DNA from: Humibacillus xanthopallidus
GTDB lineage: Bacteria; Actinomycetota; Actinomycetes; Actinomycetales; Dermatophilaceae
NCBI RefSeq assembly: GCF_006717145.1
Contig: NZ_VFQF01000002.1
Coordinates: forward strand, 682,001-746,000
Length of the DNA stretch: 64,000 bases
Reading direction: 5' to 3'
This document shows positions 17,831 through 25,938 of this stretch, one piece after another. Within the stretch, counting starts at the first letter, position 1. Each line of letters opens with the position of its first letter. The notes beneath the pieces were generated by a model, which worked only from the letters and a program-made list of their open reading frames with translations, ran no database searches and had not been told where the DNA came from. The position numbers and the translations under genes were made by a program.

Positions 17831-19216
17831 ATGCCTGCGAGCGGATACCGAAGCCTGAGTCTGTGGCACGACACGATGGACGACGACTTCACCCCCCGAC
17901 CGTCGCTCGATCGTGACGTCGAGGTCGACGTCGCGGTCGTCGGTGCGGGCTACACCGGGCTGTGGACGGCATACCACCTCGTGCGCGCCGACCCGGCGGT
18001 GCGCGTCGCGGTGATCGAGCGCGAGGTGGCGGGCTTCGGCGCCTCGGGCCGCAACGGCGGCTGGTGCTCGGCGCTCTTCCCGGCGTCGCTCCAGCGGATG
18101 GCGGCCGAGCGAGGACGTGACGCCGCCGTGCGGATGCAGCACGAGCTGCACGACACGGTCGCCTCCGTCGGCGCCATCGCCGAGGAGGAGGGCATCGACT
18201 GCCACTTCGACCAGGGCGGCTACCTCTCGGTCGCGCGCAACCCGGCGCAGCTCGAACGGGTGCGGGCGGAGGTCGCGGACTTCCATTCCTGGGGCTTCGG
18301 GCCCGACGACCACCGGCTGCTCGACGCCCACGAGGTGGCCGAGTTCGCCCGGGTCTCCGACTCGCTCGGCGGCTCGTGGACACCGCACTGCGCCGCGATC
18401 CACCCCGCCCGGCTCGTGCGCGGGCTGGCGGCGGCGGTCGAGCGTCGCGGCGTCACGATCTACGAGCGCACCTCGGCCGTCGACGTGGGCAGCCGGCGTG
18501 TCGTCACGCCGCACGGCACCGTCCGCGCCGAGCATGTCGTGCTCGCCACCGAGGGATACACGCCGACCGTCGCGGGACGCAGGCGGGCGATCGCCCCGGT
18601 CTACTCGCTCATGACGGCGACCGAGCCGCTGGGCGACGACATCTGGCAGCAGATCGGCCTCGACCGGCGCACGACCTTCGCCGACAACCGGCACCTCGTC
18701 GTCTACGGCCAGCGCACCCGCGACGGCCGCATCGCCTTCGGTGGGCGCGGCGCCCCGTACCACTACGCCTCGCGGCTCTCGCCCTCCTACGAGCGCGACG
18801 ACCGCGTGCACGCGATGCTGCGGCGGATCCTCGTCGAGCTCTTCCCGGTGCTGCGCGACGTCACCTTCACCCACGCGTGGGGTGGCAACCTCGGCGTGCC
18901 GCGCGACTGGTTCCCGTCGGTGCGCCACGACAAGCACACCGGGCTGGCCTTCGCCGGTGGTTACGTCGGTGACGGGGTGGCGACCTCCGCGCTCGCGGGC
19001 CGCACGCTCGCGGCGATGATCAGCGGCGACGACCCCGCCGACCTCGCCTCGCTGCCGTGGGCCGGGCGCGCGTCGCGGGCCTGGGAGCCGGAGCCACTGC
19101 GCTGGCTCGGCGTCAACGCCGTCACCGCCCTCATGACCTCGGCCGACTGGTCAGAGCGCCGCACGGGCCGCAGCTCGCGCGCCGCGTCGGCCTTCTGGAC
19201 GGCGATGGGCCAGTAG
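17831..19216 (+). CDS. FAD-dependent oxidoreductase (DAO family, PuuB-like)
   Basis: Flavoprotein of 461 residues in the D-amino-acid/amine oxidase family. The dinucleotide-binding motif is VDVAVVGAGYTGLWTAYHL (about residue 38), followed by the family motif GFGASGRNGGWCSALFP, where the flavin can be attached in relatives. C-terminal AFAGGYVGDGVATSALAGRTLA is the second FAD contact. It resembles gamma-glutamylputrescine oxidase (PuuB) type proteins. The adjacent divergent aminotransferase supports an amine catabolic role, though no other Puu gene is present. Its stop is 3 bp from the convergent comB-like gene. Confidence 0.88.
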   Translation: MPASGYRSLSLWHDTMDDDFTPRPSLDRDVEVDVAVVGAGYTGLWTAYHLVRADPAVRVAVIEREVAGFGASGRNGGWCSALFPASLQRMAAERGRDAAVRMQHELHDTVASVGAIAEEEGIDCHFDQGGYLSVARNPAQLERVRAEVADFHSWGFGPDDHRLLDAHEVAEFARVSDSLGGSWTPHCAAIHPARLVRGLAAAVERRGVTIYERTSAVDVGSRRVVTPHGTVRAEHVVLATEGYTPTVAGRRRAIAPVYSLMTATEPLGDDIWQQIGLDRRTTFADNRHLVVYGQRTRDGRIAFGGRGAPYHYASRLSPSYERDDRVHAMLRRILVELFPVLRDVTFTHAWGGNLGVPRDWFPSVRHDKHTGLAFAGGYVGDGVATSALAGRTLAAMISGDDPADLASLPWAGRASRAWEPEPLRWLGVNAVTALMTSADWSERRTGRSSRAASAFWTAMGQ

Positions 19217-19219
19217 CCC

Positions 19220-20071
19220 TCAGGCGGGGCGGAAGGCTCCGTCGCGCAGGACCGGGACGGCGGTCGACGTGTCGAGCTCGCCCGCGATCGCGACGTCGTC
19301 GGGCCAGCCCTGCGCGACCAGCTCGCGCCCGCTGGCCGTCGCCGCCAGTGCCGACGGCACGTCGTGCTCGACGACGAGCCACGCCGCCATCGCCGCGCCC
19401 GCCTCGGGGCTGAGCAGCAGCGGGCCCGCCTGGTGCTCGAGGCGTTCGACGAGCGAGGCGACGAAAGCGCCTGCGCCCCAAAGGTCCTCGACGGCCGGGC
19501 GCAGCGAGTCATCCGGCCAGCGCTCGCCTGACGGCACCACGACGACCGCCGGTTGCCGGCCGCGCCCCGCCTGCATCTGCCCCACAACCCATCGCGCGAC
19601 GGCCGCCCGGTTGCGCAGCGACACCGCCACCACCTCGGCGCCCGCGTCAGCGAGCAGGTGGCTGATCGTCGAGCCGTTCGGCGAGGGCAGCACGAGATCA
19701 CTGACGCCGATTGCCTCACGAATCGACTTGGGAGACAAGCTGATCGGCGGTATGCCGTCCGGCTGGCCACCAGCCGAAGCCGTGCGTGACGCTGATCTCG
19801 GCACCGCGAGCCGAGCCCCGAGGTGCTCCGCGTGCGCGACGGCCGAGTCGTCCTTCCAGCGGTACGGGTGCACGGTGATGCCGGCATCAGCTGCCACCGA
19901 CACGCAGGTCGTGAAGCTCAGCACGTCGACGACGACGGCGGTCACGGCGGCACCCGACGCGACGGCATACCGCGTCAGGGCCTCGGCGCCCGTAGGCCCC
20001 CACTCGAGACGCACGACGTGCCCGTCCTGGCTGTGCCACGGCGGCGCCGGCCGCCCCCCGCCGGCGCTCAC
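19220..20071 (-). CDS. 2-phosphosulfolactate phosphatase family protein (ComB-like)
   Basis: A 283-residue protein of the ComB fold. The family is named for the coenzyme M pathway phosphatase, but it is widespread in bacteria that do not make coenzyme M, so the true substrate here is open. Recognisable motifs are TAVVVDVLSFTTCVSVAADAG, DLVLPSPNGSTISHLLADAGAEVVAVSLRNRAAVARWV and VVVVPSGERW with downstream acidic residues. The GTG at 20071 overlaps the TGA of the upstream YjbR gene (GTGA), so the two are translationally coupled, last in a four-gene minus-strand unit. Confidence 0.83.
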   Translation of the reverse strand: MSAGGGRPAPPWHSQDGHVVRLEWGPTGAEALTRYAVASGAAVTAVVVDVLSFTTCVSVAADAGITVHPYRWKDDSAVAHAEHLGARLAVPRSASRTASAGGQPDGIPPISLSPKSIREAIGVSDLVLPSPNGSTISHLLADAGAEVVAVSLRNRAAVARWVVGQMQAGRGRQPAVVVVPSGERWPDDSLRPAVEDLWGAGAFVASLVERLEHQAGPLLLSPEAGAAMAAWLVVEHDVPSALAATASGRELVAQGWPDDVAIAGELDTSTAVPVLRDGAFRPA

Positions 20072-20481
20072 GAACCCTCGCCCTCGAGCAGGCGCACCAA
20101 CCGGGCGGGCGCGGTGAGGCGGTAGGACGCGTCGACGAGCTCGGCCACCTCGTCCCAGGCCACGTGTGCGGCCGAGCCCGCGGGTGAGAAGTCGAGGCCC
20201 AGCCAGCCGTAGGGGCCGAGGTAGGCCGGCTCGAAGAAGCGGTCGTCGGCGAGCAGGGCCGGCCGGTCGGCGGGGTCGGGCAGGAAGACGAGGGAGCGGG
20301 CGTAGGGCTCGGGGTCGTGGTCGCCCCGGATCACCGCGCCGTAGCCGGCGAAGACCTTCTTCGTGAAGAAGTTCGGCCGACCGTGCGAGACCTTCTCCTG
20401 CGCCTCCGGCAGCGCGAGGCAGATCCCGCGCAGCCGGGCGAGGTAGGGGTCGGCGTCCTCGAACATCACCGGGTGGGCCAT
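20068..20481 (-). CDS. MmcQ/YjbR family DNA-binding-like protein
   Basis: A 137-residue protein of the MmcQ/YjbR fold: YLARLRGICLALPEAQEKVSHGRPNFFTKKVFAGYG, then the LLADDRFFEPAYLGPYGWLGLDF and DEVAELVDASYRLTAPARL elements typical of the family. The fold resembles a DNA-binding domain but a role is not established. ATG at 20481 has TACCGT 6 nt upstream, so it may be leaderless; it lies 18 bp after the DsbA gene and overlaps the ComB-like gene by 4 bp. Confidence 0.87.
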   Translation of the reverse strand: MAHPVMFEDADPYLARLRGICLALPEAQEKVSHGRPNFFTKKVFAGYGAVIRGDHDPEPYARSLVFLPDPADRPALLADDRFFEPAYLGPYGWLGLDFSPAGSAAHVAWDEVAELVDASYRLTAPARLVRLLEGEGS

Positions 20482-20487
20482 GCCCCC

Positions 20488-20493
20488 ACGGTA
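20488..20493 (-). promoter_or_regulatory. -10 box (TACCGT) of leaderless yjbR-like gene
   Basis: TACCGT on the minus strand ends 6 nt before the ATG at 20481, inside the 18-bp gap after the DsbA gene, giving a possible internal promoter for the last two genes of the unit. Confidence 0.5.
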
Positions 20494-20499
20494 GGGGCC

Positions 20500-21222
20500 T
20501 CAGCGGGCGCAGGCGCCCCCACCGCAGCCGTCGGCTCCACAGGCCCCGCCGCAGCCGCCACCGACGGCGGCCGGCTCGGGCTGCTCGTGTCGGTTCGACC
20601 ACGCCGTCTCGAGCGCCTGGGTGAAGACCTCGACGGGCTGGGCGCCGGAGACGCCGTACTTGCGGTCGAAGACGTAGAAGGGCACCGACTCGATGCCGAG
20701 CATCTTGGCCGTGGCCTCGTCGCTGCGCACGTGGTTGCCGAAGTCGTCGGACTCGAGCATCGCGCGCACCTCGGACTCGTCGAGCCCGATCTCGGTCGCG
20801 AGCCCGACGAGGGTGTCGCGGTCACCGACGACGAGCCCGTCGGTGAAGTAGGCCCGCATGAGGCGCTCGTGGGCGAGGTCGGCGAGGCCGTGCTCGGCGG
20901 CGAGGTGCACGACGCGGTGCGCGTCGAAGGTGTTGCCGTAGCGGGCCTGCTCCCAGTTGAACGTGAGACCGAGCTCGGCGGCAGCCGCGGCCATCGAGCG
21001 GTGCTGGGCGATGGCCTGCTCCTGGCTCGTGCCGTACTTCGCGGCCACGAGGTCAACGAGCGGGAGGTCCGAGACGGCCGGCGCGCTCCGGTCGAGCTCG
21101 AAGCTGTGCCACGTGACCTCGATGTCGTCGCGGTGCTCGAACGCGCCGAGGGCGGCCTCGAGCCGGCGCTTGCCGAGGTAGCAGAAGGGGCACACGATGT
21201 CGGACCAGATGTCGATCTTCAC
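20500..21222 (-). CDS. DsbA family oxidoreductase, FrnE-like, with Cys/Gly-rich tail
   Basis: Thioredoxin-fold protein of 240 residues. The active site CPFC is at residues 11-14 (IWSDIVCPFCYLGKRRLE), followed by the helical insertion and the cis-Pro region ESVPFYVFDRKYGVSGAQP typical of the FrnE/2-hydroxychromene isomerase-like DsbA group. No signal peptide, so it acts in the cytoplasm. The last 20 residues are Gly-rich with five Cys (GGGCGG, GACG, DGCGG, GACAR), possibly a second redox or metal site. Starts at GTG 21222, 11 bp after the hydrolase gene. Confidence 0.9.
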   Translation of the reverse strand: MKIDIWSDIVCPFCYLGKRRLEAALGAFEHRDDIEVTWHSFELDRSAPAVSDLPLVDLVAAKYGTSQEQAIAQHRSMAAAAAELGLTFNWEQARYGNTFDAHRVVHLAAEHGLADLAHERLMRAYFTDGLVVGDRDTLVGLATEIGLDESEVRAMLESDDFGNHVRSDEATAKMLGIESVPFYVFDRKYGVSGAQPVEVFTQALETAWSNRHEQPEPAAVGGGCGGACGADGCGGGACAR

Positions 21223-21233
21223 GGTCCTGCAAC

Positions 21234-22106
21234 CTACCCGCGGGCGGCGTTCTTCCCCGCATCGACGTCATCTGCGTCACGCACCCGCGCGATGACCGCG
21301 GCGGCGCACTCCTGCGGCCGCCGCTCGGGCAGCCAGTGGTTGTCGTCGAGCTCGACGAACGTGTAGGGCCCGGTCACGTGCTCGCGGGTCAGCTCCGCCG
21401 CCGTCCTGCCGAGGAAGGAGTCGCCGGATCCCCACACGAGAGTCGCCGGCACCGACACCCGGTGGGCGCGCACGTGCGAGGAGGCGGTCGCGCGGTACCA
21501 GCCGATCGGCCCGGTGAGCGCGTCCGCGCGGGCGAGGTGGGCGGCATACCGCCGGGCGTCCTCGAGGGGCATGCCGCTGCGAACGACGGTGGAGGCGAAG
21601 AGGGCGGCGAAGACCCGCTCGGGCACCCACGGCACCTGGAAGGCCGAGATGTACCACGACTTCAGCTGCTGCCCGCGGTCCGATCTCAGGGCCCGCGAGA
21701 GGGCGGCCGGGTGCGCCGTCGAGAGCACCGTGACGCTCGCGACGCGGTCGGGGTGGTTCGCCGCCAGCAGCCACGCGACGGCGCCACCCCAGTCGTGGCC
21801 GACCACGTGCGCGCGCTGGACTCCTGCCGCGTCGAGCAGCGCGAGCACGTCGGCGAGCAGCTCCTCGAGGCGGTATGCCGCCCGGCCGGGTGGCCGCGCC
21901 CCCGCGGAGTAGCCGCGCTGGTCGGGTGCCAGGGTGCGCAGGCCGGCGTCGTGGAGCAGGGGGGCGACGCGGTGCCACGAGGTGCGGTCCGTCGGGAAGC
22001 CGTGCAGCAGTACGACAGTCTCGCCGCCCATCGGCCCCGCGTCGTCGACCTCGAAGGTGAGGCCGTCGCGGGTGAAGGAGTGCAGTCGCGCGGGGTCGTC
22101 AGCCAT
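21234..22106 (-). CDS. Alpha/beta hydrolase (epoxide-hydrolase-like)
   Basis: A 290-residue alpha/beta-hydrolase. The oxyanion motif is LLHGFPTDRTSW, the nucleophile elbow VVGHDWGGAVAW uses Asp in place of Ser, as in epoxide hydrolases and haloalkane dehalogenases, and the acid and His are likely in VWGSGDSFLG and ELDDNHWLPE. APDQRGYSAGARP fits the epoxide hydrolase branch. It heads a minus-strand unit with the DsbA, YjbR and ComB-like genes. Substrate unknown. The ATG at 22106 lies close to the divergent membrane hydrolase gene at 22203. Confidence 0.88.
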   Translation of the reverse strand: MADDPARLHSFTRDGLTFEVDDAGPMGGETVVLLHGFPTDRTSWHRVAPLLHDAGLRTLAPDQRGYSAGARPPGRAAYRLEELLADVLALLDAAGVQRAHVVGHDWGGAVAWLLAANHPDRVASVTVLSTAHPAALSRALRSDRGQQLKSWYISAFQVPWVPERVFAALFASTVVRSGMPLEDARRYAAHLARADALTGPIGWYRATASSHVRAHRVSVPATLVWGSGDSFLGRTAAELTREHVTGPYTFVELDDNHWLPERRPQECAAAVIARVRDADDVDAGKNAARG

Positions 22107-22190
22107 CTGCCCATCATGACCCCCGCCACCCGCCGCGCTCTCAGGGCCCGCTCCGGGAGAAACCTGAGGTCAGGGCAGCCGCCGGGGACC

Positions 22191-22196
22191 TACCGT
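22191..22196 (+). promoter_or_regulatory. -10 box (TACCGT) of leaderless membrane hydrolase gene
   Basis: TACCGT ends 6 nt before the ATG at 22203. The intervening GGAGGT looks like a ribosome site but touches the start codon, too close for normal use, so a leaderless transcript is the better reading. Confidence 0.5.
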
Positions 22197-22202
22197 GGAG
22201 GT

Positions 22203-23897
22203 ATGCCCGTCACCACCGCCCACCTGCGCACCGGTCGCCGGTGGTGGCACGTCTCGGGCACGGGCGTCTTCTTCGGCGCGGCCTACGTGCTCATCTCGAT
22301 CTCACCGAGCCTGCTGCCGCGCACCTGGTACTACCAGGGAATGATCACCGGGCTGTGCGCTGCGGCCGGCTATGCGCTCGGGGTCGTGCTCGCGTGGCTG
22401 GTGCGGACCTTCGCCCGCATCATCGACCTGCGGATCATGGTCAGCGGGGAGGCGCGTCACTGGATCCTCGTCGCCGCGCCCGTCTTCGCCGCGGTGGCCG
22501 TCGTCGCCGTGACCGTCTCGAACGTGCGCTCGCAGGCCCGCACGGCTGCTGTCGTGCGGCTCGCGCCGCTGAGTCCGCTCGACTGGGTGCTCGCGCTCCT
22601 GCTGGCCGGCGCCATCACCACGGCCCTCATCGCCCTCGCGCGCGGGTTGCGCGGCATGACGCACCGGCTCGCCGAGGCCGCCGGCCACGTGCTGCCCAAG
22701 ACGATCGCGTCGGCGATCGCCATCGTCGTCGTCGTGCTCGCGACGGCGTGGGTGAGCGACAGCGTCGTCTTCCACCGGGGCATGCAGGCCTTCGCCGGCA
22801 TTGCGGCGCAAGTGAACTCGAGCCCACCGGTGGGGCGCGCGGCTCCGGCGTCGCCGATGCGCTCGGGCGGTCCGGGGTCGCTCGAGAGCTATGCGAGCCT
22901 CGGCTACCAGGGCCAGATGTTCGTCACGAGCGCCCCGACGCCCGCGCAGATCTCGGCGGCCACCGGCCGCGACGCGATCGAGCCCATCCGCGTCTATGCA
23001 GGGCGCTCGCCCGACGAGTCCATCGAGCAGGTGGCCGACGCGGTCGTGGCCGAGCTTCGGCGCACCGGTGCCTTCGACCGACGGGTGCTGGCCGTCATCA
23101 CGACGACGGGCACCGGCTGGGTCGACGACTGGTCGGCGCAGTCGATCGAGTACCTCAGCAACGGTGACAGCGCGATCGCGGCGATGCAGTACTCCTACCT
23201 GCCGAGCGCCCTGTCGATGATGACCGACCGCGACACCCCCCGCGAGGCCGGCAAGGCGCTCTTCGACTCGGTGTATGCCGCCTGGAGCGCCCTCCCCCTG
23301 GACCGGCGCCCCCAGCTCGTCGTCGGCGGGGAGTCCCTCGGCTCGTACGGCGGTCAGGCCGCCTTCACGGACGCCGCCGACATGCTGCGCAAGGCGCAGG
23401 GCGGGGTCTGGGTCGGCACGCCGAGCTTCACCGGGATCGCGATGGAGCTGACGGCCCGCCGCAACGAGGGCTCGCCCGAGATCGTGCCCGTCGTCGACGC
23501 GGGGCGGCACATCCGCTTCGTCGCCGGCACCGACGGCCTGACCCACGACTACTACGGCCGCGACTACGGCACGTGGGACTTCCCTCGCTTCGTCTACGCC
23601 CAGCACCCCTCCGACCCGGTCGTCTGGTGGAACCCCGCGCTGCTCGGCGCGGAGCCGGAATGGCTCCGCGAGCCGCGCGGACGCGACGTCAACCCGGACG
23701 TCACGTGGATCCCGTTCGTCACCTTCTGGCAGCTGACGACCGACATGGCGGTCGGCCACGACCCGCCCGACGGCTACGGCCACCGCTACGGCGCCGAGCT
23801 CGTGCCGGCCTGGGGGTCGGTGCTCGGCGGGTCGCCGACCGACGACTACTCGGCGATCATCGCGGGCATCGGCAAGACGGTGAACAGGGTCGAGTGA
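22203..23897 (+). CDS. Membrane-anchored alpha/beta-hydrolase family protein (Abhydrolase_9 type)
   Basis: A 564-residue protein. The N-terminal ~200 residues hold about five membrane segments (FFGAAYVLISISPSLLPRTW is a strong family signature), and the C-terminal cytoplasmic or external domain is an alpha/beta hydrolase with the nucleophile in VVGGESLGSYGGQAAF. Other landmarks: GLGYQGQ-like ASLGYQGQMFV, VYAGRSPDE, ITTTGTGWVDDW and DYYGRDYGTWDFPRFVYAQHPSDPVVWWNP. This matches the Abhydrolase_9_N plus Abhydrolase_9 architecture common in actinobacteria. Enzymatic substrate unknown; a lipid role is possible by analogy only. Confidence 0.88.
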   Translation: MPVTTAHLRTGRRWWHVSGTGVFFGAAYVLISISPSLLPRTWYYQGMITGLCAAAGYALGVVLAWLVRTFARIIDLRIMVSGEARHWILVAAPVFAAVAVVAVTVSNVRSQARTAAVVRLAPLSPLDWVLALLLAGAITTALIALARGLRGMTHRLAEAAGHVLPKTIASAIAIVVVVLATAWVSDSVVFHRGMQAFAGIAAQVNSSPPVGRAAPASPMRSGGPGSLESYASLGYQGQMFVTSAPTPAQISAATGRDAIEPIRVYAGRSPDESIEQVADAVVAELRRTGAFDRRVLAVITTTGTGWVDDWSAQSIEYLSNGDSAIAAMQYSYLPSALSMMTDRDTPREAGKALFDSVYAAWSALPLDRRPQLVVGGESLGSYGGQAAFTDAADMLRKAQGGVWVGTPSFTGIAMELTARRNEGSPEIVPVVDAGRHIRFVAGTDGLTHDYYGRDYGTWDFPRFVYAQHPSDPVVWWNPALLGAEPEWLREPRGRDVNPDVTWIPFVTFWQLTTDMAVGHDPPDGYGHRYGAELVPAWGSVLGGSPTDDYSAIIAGIGKTVNRVE

Positions 23898-23919
23898 CCG
23901 GGCTGGTCCAGAGCTGACC

Positions 23920-23925
23920 TACGCT
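23920..23925 (+). promoter_or_regulatory. -10 box (TACGCT) of leaderless gene at 23932
   Basis: TACGCT ends 6 nt before the GTG at 23932, the same geometry as at several other starts in the window. Confidence 0.5.
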
Positions 23926-23931
23926 CGGCGT

Positions 23932-24531
23932 GTGCCGGCGCAGCGTTTCCACGGACAGATCGCCGGGGTCGGCTCCGACTCTGGCACCCGGGTCGTCGTC
24001 GGGTCGTGGCACCGGACTCCGCTGGGGTCCTTCGGCGACGCCATGGTCGAGACGGCCTCAGGCCACCGGGTGCTCGTCGCGCCGAGCCGTGAGGTGGCCG
24101 ACTTCATCGAGGCGACCTACGCCTTCGACGAGGTGCGTCTCGAGCCGGTCACCGTGAACTCGGGGGAGGGGCGGTGGCACGTCGAGTCGCCGTCGCTCGT
24201 GCTCGACCTCACGGTCGGCGGGCGTATGCCGCTCGGCCGGCTCCTGCGGCTCGTGCCGTCCCGCGTGGCCACGAGCCGCGCATGGGCCTGCGTCGTGGAC
24301 CCGTTCGCGCGGGTTGCCCTGCGCGGCGTGCGAACTCGGGGCACCGCCCTCGAGGGTCGAAAGGAGTACTACGGCGCGACCGACCTCCATGCCGTCACCA
24401 GCCTCGCCGGCTCGTTCGACGGCGAGCCGCTCGGGGTGCTCGCGCCGGTCGACCCGCCGTGCCGGTTCGGCTTCTCGTCGACGCCGGCGCGGCCGTCGGT
24501 CACGTCGGTCGTGACAACGGTGGTCACCTAG
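23932..24531 (+). CDS. Conserved hypothetical protein
   Basis: A 199-residue, probably cytoplasmic beta-rich protein that I do not recognise. It has no signal peptide or membrane segment. Landmarks are GSWHRTPLGSFGDAMVETASGHRVLVAP, FIEATYAFDEVRLEPV, GRMPLGRLLRLVPSRVATSRAWACVVDPFAR and RKEYYGATDLHAVTSLAGSFDG. The pattern of a large hydrophobic binding-type beta sheet suggests a lipocalin-like or decarboxylase-like fold, but that is a guess. The coding frame has typical third-position GC bias, which supports a real gene. GTG start is leaderless in style. Confidence 0.72.
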   Translation: MPAQRFHGQIAGVGSDSGTRVVVGSWHRTPLGSFGDAMVETASGHRVLVAPSREVADFIEATYAFDEVRLEPVTVNSGEGRWHVESPSLVLDLTVGGRMPLGRLLRLVPSRVATSRAWACVVDPFARVALRGVRTRGTALEGRKEYYGATDLHAVTSLAGSFDGEPLGVLAPVDPPCRFGFSSTPARPSVTSVVTTVVT

Positions 24532-24637
24532 CCTGTCAAGGGTCCACGCTCGCGACGGCAGCGCCTCTCGGGGACGCCAGCACACGGCATACGCGGCGCC
24601 GTAGCCCCCGAGGTGTGCGGCTGGGTCGGGCCTCCGG

Positions 24638-24949
24638 TCAGCTGGAGAAGAAGAGGCCGGCCATGCCCTTCTTGCGGTACTTCTTGCCGCCATGGTTGCC
24701 CCACGACGGGCCGCCGTACTGCTGCGGCGGCGGGTGGGCCACGAAGCGGGACTCCAGCTGCGACAGGTGCTCGAACTCTCCGAAGTCGAGGAAGATGCCC
24801 CGGCACTGGTCGCACTGCTCGACGTGGACCCCGTTGCGGTCATAGGTGCGCATCGTGCCCCGGCACTTCGGGCAGACGAAGCCCTGCGGCTGGTAGGCGG
24901 CTGCGCCCGTGGCGTCCTGGTGCGGGAAGGGCGGCGGTTGCTGGCTCAT
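24638..24949 (-). CDS. TFIIB-type zinc-ribbon protein
   Basis: A 103-residue protein. After a Pro/Gln-rich N-terminus it has one zinc ribbon with CPKC (FVCPKCRGTMRTYDRNG) and CDQC (HVEQCDQCRGIFLDFGEFEHL), matching the zf-TFIIB family. The C-terminus is basic and Gly/Lys-rich (NHGGKKYRKKGMAGLF) and may contact nucleic acid or membrane. Many actinobacteria have such a protein with no known role. ATG at 24949; it lies 10 bp downstream of the phosphotransferase gene on the same strand. Confidence 0.88.
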   Translation of the reverse strand: MSQQPPPFPHQDATGAAAYQPQGFVCPKCRGTMRTYDRNGVHVEQCDQCRGIFLDFGEFEHLSQLESRFVAHPPPQQYGGPSWGNHGGKKYRKKGMAGLFFSS

Positions 24950-24959
24950 GGGGTCATCC

Positions 24960-25856
24960 TCACATCCCCCTGCATGCCTGCAACAGGGCCGAGACTGAGA
25001 TCCCGCTGGACATCGGCTGGGCGCCGAGCTCGCGCACCGCGGCGACGAAGACGGCGCACCGGGCCGCAAGGTCGAGGCGGGGCCACGGGTCGCCGTCGCC
25101 GGGGATGCCGGGCCCTCCGGTGGCGCGGTAGGCGCCCAGGAAGGTGCCCCAGCTGTCGTCGTCGAGCAGCCCCGCGGCCCAGAAGCCGGCGGGCCGGCCG
25201 AGGTCCCAAGCAGGGTCGCCCAGACCCAGGTCGTCGATGTCGAGCAGCCGCCACTCGTCGTCATGAGCCAGCTGGCCGAGGTGCCAGTCACCGTGGACCA
25301 GGGTTGTGGGGCGAGAGCCCGGCTCTTGCGCGCCTTCGCGCAGCTGCACGGTGAGGCTCGCCCCAACCGTGGCCAGCAGGTCCCGGTCGTCGTCACCGAC
25401 TGCCAGGTCGGCCACCCGCGCCAGCGCCCGGCCGAGCCTCTTGCCGCCACCGTGGACGCCGAGCCGCGCGGTCACCGAGTCCACCGGTGCCCGGTGCAGG
25501 CGGGCGAGGAGTGCCCCGGCGGCCGCCCACGGCAGGTCGTCGTCGTCCGGGTGCAGCACGTCGACCCGGGGCCAGGCCGTGACGAGACGGTGGCTCGCCG
25601 GCTCTGTCCCAGGACTCGTCGACAAGGGGGCCACGACGAGCCCTCGTGCTGCAAGCCGCGCCGACGACGTGAGGCGACGTGACAGCGCGGCGGCATCCGT
25701 GCGCGGGTGGTGGACCTTGACCACGACATCGCCGACGTGGGCGACGAGCGCACCGGACGGGGTGGCGACCCGTCTCACCGGCGACCCGGGGCCGACCCCA
25801 CTGCTCAGCGCGGCGGCATACGCCCGGAGCCAGGTGTCGGGAGGCTCGGCCGTCAT
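24960..25856 (-). CDS. Aminoglycoside phosphotransferase-like (APH fold) kinase
   Basis: A 298-residue protein of the APH/choline-kinase fold. The nucleotide-binding Lys is likely in GDVVVKVHHPRTD, the catalytic loop is TTLVHGDWHLGQLAHDD and the Mg-binding motif is WRLLDIDDLGLGDPAWDLGRP. The family phosphorylates many small molecules; nothing here implies antibiotic resistance. ATG at 25856. It is divergent from the dienelactone hydrolase gene and is followed by the zinc-ribbon gene. Confidence 0.87.
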   Translation of the reverse strand: MTAEPPDTWLRAYAAALSSGVGPGSPVRRVATPSGALVAHVGDVVVKVHHPRTDAAALSRRLTSSARLAARGLVVAPLSTSPGTEPASHRLVTAWPRVDVLHPDDDDLPWAAAGALLARLHRAPVDSVTARLGVHGGGKRLGRALARVADLAVGDDDRDLLATVGASLTVQLREGAQEPGSRPTTLVHGDWHLGQLAHDDEWRLLDIDDLGLGDPAWDLGRPAGFWAAGLLDDDSWGTFLGAYRATGGPGIPGDGDPWPRLDLAARCAVFVAAVRELGAQPMSSGISVSALLQACRGM

Positions 25857-25938
25857 GTCGTGATTGTCGCCGAGGTGGCGTCGGAACGGTGCACGCGTCT
25901 GCGGGCCGCTCCTCAGTCTGCGCTGGTATGACAGGGGG

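Noticed and set aside
24960-25856. Aminoglycoside resistance gene
   Set aside because: The APH fold is shared by many metabolic kinases and no resistance-specific motif or mobile context is seen.
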